Origin: Merluccius polli | Taxonomy: Eukaryota > Chordata > Actinopteri > Gadiformes > Merlucciidae | Direction of reading: 5' to 3' | Assembly: GCA_030340625.1 (NCBI GenBank) | Contig: JAOPHQ010002315.1 | Location: forward strand, 96,152-160,151 | Length of the DNA stretch: 64,000 bases | Shown: positions 20,586-31,555 of the stretch, piece by piece | How the letters are laid out: each line of letters starts with the position of its first letter | Numbering within the stretch: position 1 is the stretch's first letter | Notes under the pieces: generated by a model | Seen by the model: the letters and a program-made list of their open reading frames with translations, nothing else | What the model was told of the DNA's origin: nothing | The model's database searches: none | Program-made: the position numbers and the translations under genes

Positions 20586-23269
20586 TATGGAGTCAGAATA
20601 GTGTCATAATTCAAACCTGAAAAAAAAGGTTTCAAAGGCTTGTAAGTCTGTGTTTGAAAACTCAACACCTTGTAAAAAAGGTTTTGCACCACTGAAAAAA
20701 GAGATTATAGCCTGAAAAAAAAAGTCAAACATCTGCAAACATGATTTTGTGTTCTATTTTATCTTCTTCATCATTTTCACCAACACATTTTCAAAGCTAA
20801 AATGTTTTCACAAACACATTTTCAAAGTTTAAAAATGTTCACCAGCGCATTTGCAGAGTTTCAAATCTGACACTGTTCTAACAGTGTATTACTTTGTTTC
20901 CCGGTTTTGAAACCTTGTAAATGGGATTCTGCAAACAGCTGTTCAAACATTGAGAAATACGTTTTGAAAGGTTGAATATTTATTTTTAAAAACTTGTAAA
21001 GGTGTAAATTTACACCATTGCAATGTATTTTTTCAGAACTTAATTTTCAGCACTGACTTTTCAGAGATTTGACCACACGGGCGCAAGCTTGCGAGTCACG
21101 TGATTATTGACACTGTTCTGACGCCGTTCGTTTTGAAACTCCTTTAGCGTCAAAGGTCTGAAAACGTGGTTCTGAAAAAAAGGGAAAAAAAACCTTCCTG
21201 GGGGCGGGACCATCTTGCTCTAAACCTATTGGTTGCTCTCTGCTGAGGCACAGTCCAATCACATGCGCCGTTGACCGGGCTGTGCGGGATTGACAGTGCT
21301 CTGCCGATGACAAGAATAACAAGCGACTTGCGTGGTTGATTTTGCTGTCTATTTTCTGGAACCATGGCTGGTAGACAGGCGAGCAATTTTATTCTGTATT
21401 GTTTGCGTTCTAACCACCCGCGAGCCTCCTGCGGCTCGCCAAGCTGTAATTTGCAACACGTTCTCATCCCAACTCGTAATATACCGACGGTTTGTCACGC
21501 CCCTAGACGTGATACTGGCGCAAAATGTACCCTCCCGCGTCTGTGTGAAACGATCTGTGTGAAACAATCTCATAAACCCGTTCGCGGTGGTAAGAGACGA
21601 GCAGAGTCTACAGCGTCCGCTCGCAGAGCAGAGTCTACAGCGTCCGCAGTCTACTGTGAAACAATTCACTCCATAAAGGGTCAGGGTTATGGTTAGGGTT
21701 ATGGTTAGCGTAATCTATCACCGTGACCGGGTTATTATTGGAGTGAATGGACTCTGTAGACTCTGCTGGTCTCTTACCACCGCGAACCCCCGTTTCACGA
21801 TCTGGTAGAGTCTTTGCCAGCTTCAAAGCAATGAATAACCTACATCAGCGGGTGCTGTGTATGGATCACAAGTTCCGAGTATGTTTATCTTCTCTTCATA
21901 TCTAATTTTAACATTTTGTGACAAATGGTCTAAATAGTTGATTTATTTAAGTATCGGAAATCGGCAAGGCTGCAATTCCCCTGGTTGGCCGTTGTTCGTC
22001 GCCATTTTGCCAGCGTTTGTTGCCCTCCAGGTATCCATGGTAGTCACGTGACCGCAAAGTATGACTATTATTTATGCCATGCGAGCCACAAATTAGTCTA
22101 CAGCGTCCATTCACTCCAATAATAACCCGGTCACGGTGATAGATTACGCTAACCATAACCCTAACCATAACCATAACCCTATGGAGTGAATTGTTTCACA
22201 GTAGACTGCGGACGCTGTAGACTCTGCTCTGCGAGCGGACGCTGTAGACTCTGCTCGTCTCTTACCACCGCGAACGGGTTTATGAGATTGTTTCACACAG
22301 ATCGTTTCACACAGACGCGGGAGGGTACATTTTGCGCCAGTATCACGTCTAGGGGCGTGACAAACCGTCGGTATATTACGAGTTGGGATGAGAACGTGTT
22401 GCAAATTACAGCTTGGCGAGCCGCAGGAGGCTCGCGGGTGGTTAGAACGCAAACAATACAGAATAAAATTGCTCGCCTGTCTACCAGCCATGGTTCCAGA
22501 AAATAGACAGCAAAATCAACCACGCAAGTCGCTTGTTATTCTTGTCATCGGCAGAGCACTGTCAATCCCGCACAGCCCGGTCAACGGCGCATGTGATTGG
22601 ACTGTGCCTCAGCAGAGAGCAACCAATAGGTTTAGAGCAAGATGGTCCCGCCCCCAGGAAGGTTTTTTTTCCCTTTTTTTCAGAACCACGTTTTCAGACC
22701 TTTGACGCTAAAGGAGTTTCAAAACGAACGGCGTCAGAACAGTGTCAATAATCACGTGACTCGCAAGCTTGCGCCCGTGTGGTCAAATCTCTGAAAAGTC
22801 AGTGCTGAAAATTAAGTTCTGAAAAAATACATTGCAATGGTGTAAATTTACACCTTTACAAGTTTTTAAAAATAAATATTCAACCTTTCAAAACGTATTT
22901 CTCAATGTTTGAACAGCTGTTTGCAGAATCCCATTTACAAGGTTTCAAAACCGGGAAACAAAGTAATACACTGTTAGAACAGTGTCAGATTTGAAACTCT
23001 GCAAATGCGCTGGTGAACATTTTTAAACTTTGAAAATGTGTTTGTGAAAACATTTTAGCTTTGAAAATGTGTTGGTGAAAATGATGAAGAAGATAAAATA
23101 GAACACAAAATCATGTTTGCAGATGTTTGACTTTTTTTTTCAGGCTATAATCTCTTTTTTCAGTGGTGCAAAACCTTTTTTACAAGGTGTTGAGTTTTCA
23201 AACACAGACTTACAAGCCTTTGAAACCTTTTTTTTCAGGTTTGAATTATGACACTATTCTGACTCCATA
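20586..23269. mobile_element. 2.7-kb palindromic fold-back element inside gag-pol
   Basis: Starts tatggagtcagaatagtgtc and ends with its reverse complement. Arms of about 1,165 bp (20586-21752 and 22105-23269) are nearly perfect inverted copies around a 350-bp unique centre. It is flanked by a 6-bp direct repeat gttctc (20580-20585, 23270-23275). Removing it with one repeat would leave gag and pol in the same frame, so it inserted into an originally open frame. Short mirrored open frames (such as 21332-21562 plus and 22293-22523 minus) are by-products of the palindrome. A 6-bp duplication with a TATGG terminus may fit the IS3EU type, from memory only. Confidence 0.85.
21457..22400. repeat. 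Inner fold-back family copy at the centre of the palindrome
   Basis: Begins cacgttctcatcccaactcg and ends with its complement. The same family is nested in the hAT element at 3384-3769. It carries the same ggttatggttagggtta words next to the centre. Confidence 0.7.
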
Positions 23270-23866
23270 GTTCTCCAGCTGGCGAATGAGTTCATCCACA
23301 GTGTTCGGGTGGTTGAGAGCGAGGGTTCTCTGGGCGTCCGGGGAAAGCTGGCGGATGGTGTTGTCCAGTAGAACCCGATCCAGAACGCTGGGGCCGTCCT
23401 CGCCGGTGAGCCACCTCCTGATAAGCCGTCCCTGCTGGGCGATCTGGGACCTCACGGCGCCCCTGGGATCGAACCGCCAGTCGTGGAACCGCTGGGCCCG
23501 GGCAGCCAGACTGTGTCCATAGTACGCCAGGACCGCCTGCTTTAGAGTGGCGTACCGACTTGCCTGTTCCGGTGTTAGATCCTGACTCGCCTGCTGGGCG
23601 GGTCCAGTGAGGAAGGGGGCCAGAATGTGGGCCCACTGTTCCTCTGGCCATCCCTCTCCCCGGGCCGTCCTCTCGAATATCTCCAGGTATGCCTCCACAT
23701 CATCCTCTGGACCTAGTTTGGTTAGGCGGCTGGTGGGCGCTGAGATCGTTGAGGCGGGCACTGTGCGTATTTCCAGTCGTAGGACCGCTTGCCGGAGGAG
23801 GGCACGTTCCTCGGCAGCGTCCCTCAGTGCGGCGGCCGCGTTTGCAGCACTGTCGAGATCCTGCAT
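23270..23866 (-). CDS. Gmr1-like gag, N-terminal part
   Basis: Starts at an ATG (minus, 23866), 90 bp from the 5' LTR, and encodes about 199 residues before the fold-back insertion cuts it. An Ala/Arg-rich coiled N-terminus is followed by LTKLGPEDDVEAYLEIFERTA, WPEEQWAHILAPFLTG, YATLKQAVLAYYG and a helical region ending PNTVDELIRQLEN. This resembles the capsid-like domain from which vertebrate SCAN domains are thought to derive (Gmr1-like gag). Its job would be particle assembly and genome packaging. Confidence 0.8.
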
Positions 23867-23955
23867 TCGGGGTCGGGTGTTCCCCCAGGGGAAAAATTAC
23901 CAAAAATAAAAATGAACTCCGTAGCGCGGTCAGGTAGTCCGCCTTCTCCACCATA

Positions 23956-24465
23956 TGTGGTACCCCGGCCCCGTAGTGTCCCCTTCCCCCGAATCAAGAC
24001 AAGTCTTTGAACCAGAAAAAGCCGAACAAAGGCTCATTTATTAAGTCCAACACAAAAAAACCGGGTAGCCTCTCACTCCGTATGAAAACTATAACTTAAA
24101 GTATGGGCTCCGTGAGCCTCGGCCGGTCTCCCGTCCTCTCTCCCCCGCGGTCCCGGTCCGGGTGCGCGGCGGCTAGTCCACTTGGCCAGTCTGCCCGGGG
24201 AATGGGCCGTCCAGTAGAGGAACCCCGGTCCTGTCTGTCACTCCGTACTGCAACGACATGGGTCACTCGAGACATAACTTCATTTCGTCCTTTTATGCTC
24301 ACCTGCAGTTGTTCACCTTCCTCCTGCGCAGGTGTTTCCAATCGCTCTGAGTGGTGCCCAGCTAAAGCGCTCCACGGCGCCCTCTGGGGAAACCAGGTGG
24401 TAAACCCCCTGTATGACCTGTCCCCTGGGCTTCCAGGGCCTCTGTGTACGGGCCGGGTTGCCACA
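23956..24465 (-). repeat. 5' LTR of the Gmr1-like element
   Basis: 510 bp, 508 identical to the other LTR. Confidence 0.92.
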
Positions 24466-24500
<35 letters not shown>

Positions 24501-25224
24501 CTACACTTGTGTATGCATGTGTGAAAGTATGTTTCTATGTGTACATATATATATGTGCATGTGTGTACATGTACATATGTATCTATACATATGGCTAAGA
24601 GGAGCCATGTATGTCTTTATGAATAGAATGAACTACTGCAGGTAAGTAACGACTGGGTGGGCTCTCCACTCAAGGCCTTGATATACTTACGACAAACTCA
24701 TAATTGGCCTGTTTGCGTAGGCTGTTGAAATGCTGTTGAATACAGCAATTTCGGCAGCGTACAATATAAAAATTGCGGTGTGTGGGCTGTTTAATGACGC
24801 CAGGAGTTTCCTACCATCTTCCTAACATCTCTGTGTCCTTGTAGTCCCTGTCATACAAATGTGCATAATCCCTCTTGCGCATAAAGTCTTGCTTCAAACT
24901 GGTTCATCTTAAAATAAACAGAGACTGGGACGCAATAGTCCACATTTTACAGATACCAAATATTTAGAGATACCAGGTCAGCTGAAGCTGAGCTGAAGTA
25001 CACTTGGTGCGACAGAGGTCACTGTTGAGCCCTCTGGAGATGTTCTGGGCTTGAAACATCTGTGAACGAGGGGGCCCACCTGATTACCCAAATTAAGTAA
25101 ATACCCCGACCTCAAGACATCATAACTCAAGAAAGAAAGTGCTGATTACTATAAGATTATATACAACTTAAAATCAAATCCTATGAGCTCAACTGACATA
25201 CCCCAATAACATCTACATTTAGAT
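24466..25224. other. Resumed unit 3 spacer
   Basis: The TA microsatellite resumes (24466-24500) directly after the LTR, then the same actacacttgtgtatgc sequence as units 1 and 2. No gene. Confidence 0.75.
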
Positions 25225-25601
25225 AGCCAATTAGATGCAAAGGCGTCAACTTAGAAGGGATGATGACATTGGACCGTTAGTTATCTCATTCTCTCTATTC
25301 ATTGGGTTGTATTTATATATCGCCCTGCAGGGTGTCATCCCAGAACACTAGGTGTTCATGAAAAAGGGCAAGTCGTGTGTCACTTTTTTTCTGGAACTGT
25401 GTTGCTTTTCTGGCATCATGACATCATCCAGGTACTCCGACATGTAACTTCAAGTGGACTGTCTCACAAACGTCTTGTTTTTTCCTCAATATAGAATTTG
25501 ACCATGATCAAAAAGGAAGTTTAGGTATTGGCGCACGATTGTATATTTGCATACAATAGAGCAATATAGACTATACAGTATATATATATATATATGTTAC
25601 C
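25225..25601 (+). promoter_or_regulatory. Conserved 5' block of receptor 3 with upstream ORF
   Basis: Inverted CCAAT (cattggg, 25300-25306), TATA-like ttgtatttatatat (about 25307-25320), candidate acceptor (cctcaatatag, near 25494), and MIKKEV upstream ORF at 25504-25524. Confidence 0.45.
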
Positions 25602-26546
25602 ATGGCTTGTAACAACTCAACACAATATGATGGTGCTCCTTTTTCATTGCGAAAGATCAATCACCAGGTCATAGTGGTACAAATCCTGATCACAATTTTT
25701 CTGTACCTCAACTGTCTGCTCCTGACAAGCTTTTTCAAGAAGGAGATCTTTCGCAGAAGCATGCGCTACATCTTCTTCGCCTTCACCCTGATGTCAGACT
25801 GCCTGTACCTATTGGTGACCAATGTTCTGCTACTCATGTCCTTCTTTAATATTTTCATGCAAATTTGGCTCTGTATTTTCCTCATCATAGTATCGTCTGT
25901 GTTCAATTTTGTCTTCCCTATAACACTGACAGTGATGACCCTGGAGCGTTATGTGGCCATCTGCATGCCAATGCGTCACGGGGCCTTATGCACCCTGCGC
26001 AGCACTCTGCACTGTATTCTGATCATCCACACTATCAGCTCTATACCAATCAGCATCATTGTCTCGATCTACTTTGCCTCCGTGCCTCTCAGTATCTACA
26101 TGGAGGATGCGCTGTGCTCGATTGAAATGCTCATGATTCACAGATGGCAGAGTTATCTCTTTTTAGCTGCAAACCAGTTATACTTCATCATCATGTTTGT
26201 CATCATTGTGGTCTGTTATATTCAAATCACAAAAGCAGCCAGGAAAGCATCAGGAGAGACTAAGAAATCCACAGGGAAGGGACTCAGAACGGTACTTCTT
26301 CATGGTTTTCAGCTCATTCTCTGCCTTGCCAGGTTATGGTGCCCTTTTGTTGAAGATGCTGTGCTGCAGATTGATTTACTTTTGTACATTAATGTCAGAT
26401 ACTTCAATTACATCATTTTTACTCTTGCCCCGAGATGTCTAAGTTCCCTTGTTTATGGCCTCAGGGACAGAAAGTTCTTTCTAATGTTGAAATATTATGC
26501 TGTCTTTGGCTTGTGTTACAAATCACCTCCTGTATTGGCTGATTGA
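25602..26546 (+). CDS. Odorant receptor (131-2-like), copy 3
   Basis: 314 residues, intact, ATG in gttaccATGG. It starts MACNNST, so one extra N-terminal Cys versus the other copies. Landmarks as in copy 1 (LERYVAIC, Cys172, LHGFQ, APRCLSSLVYG). Loop 2 reads MEDALCSIEML and helix 5 has VVCYIQITKA. FVEDAVLQ replaces FVEAAVLQ at the top of helix 6, placing an acidic residue near a likely ligand-facing loop. AATAAA at 26621-26626. Its distance from the promoter block equals that in the other units, so the LTR element upstream did not separate gene from promoter. Confidence 0.92.
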   Translation: MACNNSTQYDGAPFSLRKINHQVIVVQILITIFLYLNCLLLTSFFKKEIFRRSMRYIFFAFTLMSDCLYLLVTNVLLLMSFFNIFMQIWLCIFLIIVSSVFNFVFPITLTVMTLERYVAICMPMRHGALCTLRSTLHCILIIHTISSIPISIIVSIYFASVPLSIYMEDALCSIEMLMIHRWQSYLFLAANQLYFIIMFVIIVVCYIQITKAARKASGETKKSTGKGLRTVLLHGFQLILCLARLWCPFVEDAVLQIDLLLYINVRYFNYIIFTLAPRCLSSLVYGLRDRKFFLMLKYYAVFGLCYKSPPVLAD

Positions 26547-27225
26547 AAAAATGAAGAAGAAAAAATGAACGCAACAAAAACGTGCTCCCTAAATATTTAA
26601 ATGTCAAGCAGCATTTTTTAAATAAAGAGCAATATGTTACTGAAATGTTACTGAAGGTGTGTGAACTTAGGATCAGAAAAAAATGATTGAATTTCAGATT
26701 GGATGTCTTTTATGGTGCGGTAACGTTTTCATACAATATATTACAGCCTGATTTAACTTATTTTTCCAACCTCTGAGTCAATATTCTGATAATTTCTGGT
26801 CATTAAATATTTGGCAATGGCATCTGCAATACTTGGCTGCAGCTGCAGGTAAAACTGAGTTGGGCAGTGTCTAGTCCACTATTGTGAACTCGATGTCCAG
26901 TGTTTGCTTTGCAGTGTTTAGCCCCAGCAGTACTGATTACTGACATAGGCTTTGGGCAAAGACCAGATGAGGCCCCAGGAAGCTTCTCCCGACACTGAAG
27001 CTGTTTACCAACCAAAAGGCAAAGTTAGGTTGTCCAATTAAGGGCCAATTGGGGATCCTGATGTTCAAAATCAGCCAGCCTGTTAGTTACTAAGCACAGG
27101 GACCTCTATCAAACGATACACAGGGATTGCCCAAAATATATCCCTGTAATTACAACGAAGTAATTCACAAGATTCCATACAAAACAAAGGGATATGTATT
27201 CTTAAGTCATTGTGAGCATATCTGT

Positions 27226-27305
<80 letters not shown>

Positions 27306-27408
27306 TTAATTGGCGTGCCAGTTAACATGTCTCATTTAATGCACTGATTAATGTACCAACAAAGAAATGCAAAATAAACGTAAATTAATCTGAACCTTAC
27401 AATGTGTC
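26547..27408. other. 3' flank of receptor 3, with long (GT)n
   Basis: AATAAA at 26621, spacer like the other units, and a GT run of about 35 repeats at 27231-27302. No gene. Confidence 0.75.
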
Positions 27409-27968
27409 GTTATTATATGATGATTGAAAAATGACTGCCAATATATAGAAAAAAGTACTGGAAATCCTTTCCTGGCACTCGGGTGTATGGCATAATGCAC
27501 AGTATAATAACGAGTATATTAGATTAGATTACATTTTATTGTCATTGTACAAGTACAGACGGAGACAACGAAATGCAGTTCGACATCAAATCAGAAGTGC
27601 AAAAAAACAGTAAAGTGCAGAGTATGAATATATGCATACTGGAATATATAACAAATAAGATATGAACAGTAAGAACAGAGTTACTACAAGTAATGCTAGT
27701 TGGAAATGTTATATAGAAAATTAGCTATGAGGTATGATAAGAATATGGTAAATACACTATGGACATGGATATGTACAGTTTAGACAGTGGTATGAATATA
27801 TGATTATACTTTTGAATTACTTATTGAAAATTATTATTGAAGACAAAGAGACTGAGATGTATAGGGAAAAAGATACACTAGGCTATATGACTAAGTGATT
27901 AAGAGAACATTACTTGTTTATAGTTAAGATATGTTGCAATTAAGTAAAATCAAAAATATGATATAGAA

Positions 27969-29250
27969 CAGTGGTTCTCAACCGGTGGGGCGCGCCCCCC
28001 TGGGGGGGCGCGGCCACTCTCCCAGGGGGGCGCGGGTTCAAAAAGGAGGACAAATACGCGTCCGGCTTTAGGCGGACTGTCCGGTTTTTCAAAGCCCTGT
28101 CCGACACCCCCCCCCCAGTCAGCCGTAGGTCCGCGGTGTGTTACTATTTGCGCGCACCCCCCCCCAGTCGGCAGTAGGTCCGCGGTGTGTTACGATTGCG
28201 CGCACCCCCCCCGTCGGCCGTAGGTCCGCGGTGGGTTTTTCAAAGCCCTGTCCGGCGTCCGGCGCAGCGTCAAGCCGGACGCGTATTTGTCCTCCTTTTT
28301 GAGAGGGGGGGGGGGGGGGTGCTGGCAGAGCAATTCGGTAGCGCGATTGTTGAGCGGGGGGGGGGGGGGGGGGCTGGCCACCACCAGGGGGTGCTGCAGC
28401 CCCCCCCGCACCCCCACTTCCCACGCCTATGCGTAGGTCCGCGGTGTGTTACTATTGTGCGCACCCCCCACCCCACCCCCCCGTCGGTCCTAGGTCTGCG
28501 GTGTGTTACTATTGCGCGCACCCCCCCGTCGCCCCCCCCCCCCGTATCTCAATCTGTATGTGTGTAATAAGATTTGTGTGTATTCACATTTGTGTGTATT
28601 CAAATTTGTGTGTGCGTAATATGATTTGTCTGTCTGTATTCACATTTGGAAAAAAAATTTAAAACATCAGTGTGTCTGTATTCACATTTGTGTGTTTGTG
28701 ATAAGATTTGTGTTTTGGCCAATCAGAGCTCGCCTGAGTTATAACTGATGACAGACATTTACAGATCTCAGCACATGTACAGATCTGTTTACACATTCAC
28801 AGATGTGTGTACACTTACACATTTGCAGATTTGTCTTTACTTGCAAAACGAATACAGACACACAGATTTTTTTTACACTCACACAAATGTGAATACAGAC
28901 ACACAAATCTTATCACAAACACACAAATGTGAATACAGACACACAAATCTTATCACAAACACACAAATGTGAATACAGACACACAAATCTTATCACAAAC
29001 ACACAAATGTGAATACAGACACACTGATTTTTTTACACACACACAAATGTGAATACAGACAGACAAATCTTATTACGCACACACAAATGTGAATACCGGT
29101 ACACAGATTGAGATACGCACACACAATTTATATTGTCTCAATAATACCCCCCTATAGGTCCGAGGAGTGTTACAATTGCGCGGGGGGGGGCCCCGACTGC
29201 AATGAACAAGTTTTGGGGGGGCCCAGCCTGAAAAAGGTTGAGAACCCCTG
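27969..29250. mobile_element. Non-autonomous hAT-type element, second copy, with nested fold-back
   Basis: Same ends as 3217-3955 (cagtggttctcaacc / ggttgagaacccctg), flanked by the 8-bp duplication atatagaa (27961-27968 and 29251-29258). Inside are five or six degenerate repeats of gtaggtccgcggtgtgttac with C-runs, the ccggactgtccgg words also seen at 39.8 kb, and a palindrome (28544-29116). Independent insertion from the one in unit 1. Confidence 0.85.
28544..29116. repeat. Inverted-repeat element with internal tandem repeats
   Basis: Ends gtatctcaatctgt and acagattgagatac are perfect complements. The interior is built from alternating acacacaaatgtgaata and acacacaaatcttatcac words (about 40-bp period on the right side), mirrored on the left. 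Probably a MITE that inserted in the hAT element. No coding capacity. Confidence 0.75.
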
Positions 29251-29295
29251 ATATAGAATATAAATTAGTTAAAGAACTTACTGTAATATTGTATA

Positions 29296-29672
29296 ATATT
29301 AACTCCAGCTTTTTAGTAGCTGATAGAGATGCAGTCAGTGAAATAAAGATCACATGTTGCTTCTCAAGGTCAAGGTTGAAGCACAGGGGAGATCGCGCCT
29401 TTGCAGTTGTAGCCCCCAAACTCTGGAACGAGTTACCTCTGCATGTTAGGCTGGCCCTACACTGCCTGTTTTTGAATCCCGTCTTAAAACACATTTCTAT
29501 TTCTTGGCTTTTAATTCAGTATGAGAGTTGCCTTTCTTTTTCTTATGCTCTTATGGTTTTTATTATTTTATTGCCCTTTTATCTTTTAAACTGGTTTTTG
29601 TGTTTTTATTGTGTTGGTTTCATGCTTTTTGCTATTTTGATTGTACAGCACTTTGGTCAACTGTTATTTATT
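29296..29672 (+). pseudogene. LINE 3' tail (unit 4)
   Basis: The best-preserved copy of the remnant: RGDRAFAVVAPKLWNELP followed by an LHV...LFLNPVLKH C-terminus and an AT-rich 3'UTR. It is shortened at the end relative to units 1 and 2. Confidence 0.7.
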
Positions 29673-30446
29673 ATTAGTGAGGGTGTAATTAGCATGTTGG
29701 TTGTACTCATATTCACCAAATCACTTTACATTTTACATATAGTTTTTCTAATCTGTAACAATATGTAAGGCAAGCAAGTCTATGTGTTAGTTATACAGAA
29801 GGAGAAAAGCTCTGAAAGTAATCTAGGACGTATATTAAATGTAGTAAAACAAATGTATTATTTGTGTTGCATTCAAAAATATTTAGGAATCACATTCTTT
29901 GGTAAAATTATGATCGTGCAAATATCATCTTTTTCTTATGGGAAAAGTATAGATGGTTAAATTAAAGTGTTTGAAAACTTCCGACCAACAACTAATTAGT
30001 ACTTGCTAACAGACTGTTATTTGCGCACTTAGGTCCCACTAATCCTGTGAGTGAGTTCTCAATATGGGAACAATATTTTCAACAGCTTTATCCCACATTG
30101 GGCAATTAGTTGTATAGCTGACATAGTTATGGAAAAGCATTAGATACACACAAGGCATACTGTCATCATTAAGTGCTTCACCTGGGACTCATTAACATCC
30201 CTGATCATGCTATTTTGTTAGCCTCATTAGCTAATATGAATGAAGGGATAACCTCTAATCTAATTCTAATTCAACTGTACCCATTTAAAAACTTTATAAA
30301 AAAACAAAATATATATATATATATATATACTACATTTGTGTATGCATGTGTGAAAATATGTTTATATGCATGTATATATGTGCATGTGTGTACACGTACA
30401 TATGTATATATCTATACGTATGGCTAAGGGAAGCCATGTATGGCTA

Positions 30447-30971
30447 TAAGAATAGGCAAGGCAAGGCAGCTTTATTTATATAGCGCATTTCATACACAAT
30501 GGTAACTCAATGCGCTTTACATAAAACAAACATTTAACAGTAAGAATTGAAATAAAAAATAAAAACAACTACAGAAGAATAGAAAGAGAAATAAATAAAA
30601 TGCTATAATAGAGCAGCATAAAATAATGATTTAAAAGGACAGTGCAAATGAAAGATTAAAATTTAAAGTGCTTTGAATGAGTCATAAGCACAGGAGAATA
30701 GAAGTGGTTTTAACCTGGATTTAAAAATGTTCACAGTTGGGGCTGATTTCAGTTCAGCTGGTAGTTTGTTCCAGTTTTTTGCAGCATAACAGCTAAAAGC
30801 TGCTTCAACATGTTTAGTTTGAACTCTGGGCTCCACTATCTGACCTGAGTCAGTAGATCTCAGAGCCCTACTGGGTTTGTATTCTACTAAGATGTAATTC
30901 ATGTATTCTGGACCTAAACCATTCAGTGATTTGTAGACCAGTAGCAGAACTTTAATATCTATTCTAGTCAC
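30447..30971 (-). pseudogene. L2-like LINE 3' fragment
   Basis: Minus-strand reading gives the last hundred residues of an RT ORF: IDIKVLLLVYKSLNGLGPEY, YKPSRALRS, AAFSCYAAKNWNKLP, FKSRLKPLLF. Then comes a 3'UTR ending with the fish L2-type tail aaggcaaggcagctttattt on the plus strand. Unlike the other remnants it is present only in unit 4, so it arrived after duplication; the neighbouring unit sequence is deleted. Confidence 0.8.
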
Positions 30972-31184
30972 TGTTGAGCCCTCTGGAGATGTTCTGGGCT
31001 GTTCTGGTCAATGAAACATCTGTGAACGAGGGGGCCCACCTGATAACCCAAATTAAGTAAATACCCAGACCCCCCTCAAGACATCATAACTCAAGAAAGA
31101 AAATGCTGATTACTGTAAGATTATTTACAACTTAAAATCAAATCCTATGAGCTCAACTGACATACTCCAATAATATCTAAATTT

Positions 31185-31555
31185 AGATAGCCAATGAGAT
31201 GCATTGGTGTCAACTTAGAAGGATGACGACAATGAACTGTTAGTTATATCATTCTCTCTATTCATTGGGTTATGTTGTATTTATATATCGCCCTGCGGGG
31301 TGTCATCTCAGACCATGAACACCTAGTTCATGAAAAGTTCATGTTCAAAAGTTCTTGTTCATGGGCAAGTCGAGTGTCACATTTTTTCTGGAACTGTGTT
31401 GTTTTTCTGGCACCACCACATCATCCAGGTACTCCGACATGTAACTTCAAGTGGACTGTCTCACAAACGTCTTGTTTTTTCCTCAATATAGAAATCGACC
31501 AATCGACCTTACACTACACAGTACATATATGCTATATATATAAATATATGTTACC
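31185..31555 (+). promoter_or_regulatory. Conserved 5' block of receptor 4, upstream ORF lost
   Basis: Inverted CCAAT (31264-31270), TATA-like ttgtatttatatat (31275-31288) and the candidate acceptor ending atatag (about 31491) are kept. After it the sequence reads aaatcgacc and the MIKKEV ORF found in units 1-3 and 5 is gone. An extra ttcatgttcaaaagttc-type repetition lies at 31318-31362. Confidence 0.4.

Larger units (their letters stand above)
16433..24465 (-). mobile_element. Gmr1-like Ty3-type LTR retrotransposon (integrase before reverse transcriptase), young, disrupted
   Basis: Two 510-bp LTRs (16433-16942 and 23956-24465) flank a minus-strand gag-pol. The pol domain order is protease, integrase, reverse transcriptase, RNase H: integrase precedes RT, the Copia-like order known in the Gmr1/GmrL group of deuterostome Ty3-type elements. 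The LTRs differ at only two positions (16489 versus 24012; 16853 versus 24376), so insertion is recent. It landed in the TA microsatellite of unit 3, so its short target duplication (atat fits) is ambiguous. A purine-rich tract lies next to the 3' LTR (complement of 16943-16956). A candidate primer-binding site beginning TGG lies two bases inside the 5' LTR (complement of 23940-23953). It is broken by a frameshift and by a 2.7-kb insertion. Confidence 0.9.
12819..27408 (+). repeat. Tandem receptor unit 3, expanded by insertions
   Basis: Same block order as unit 2 but about 14.6 kb long, because it carries a solo LTR (12954-13551), a fold-back element (13980-15461) and an LTR retrotransposon (16433-24465). 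Removing these leaves about 4.5 kb. Confidence 0.85.

Noticed and set aside
21104..22751. Mirrored open frames of 70-115 codons in the palindrome
   Set aside because: Every frame has an inverted twin and overlaps others; composition is non-coding and the arms are terminal repeats.
28660..29110. CRISPR-like array of about 40-bp regular repeats
   Set aside because: Repeats are contiguous variants without unique spacers, inside a palindromic transposon in a vertebrate genome.
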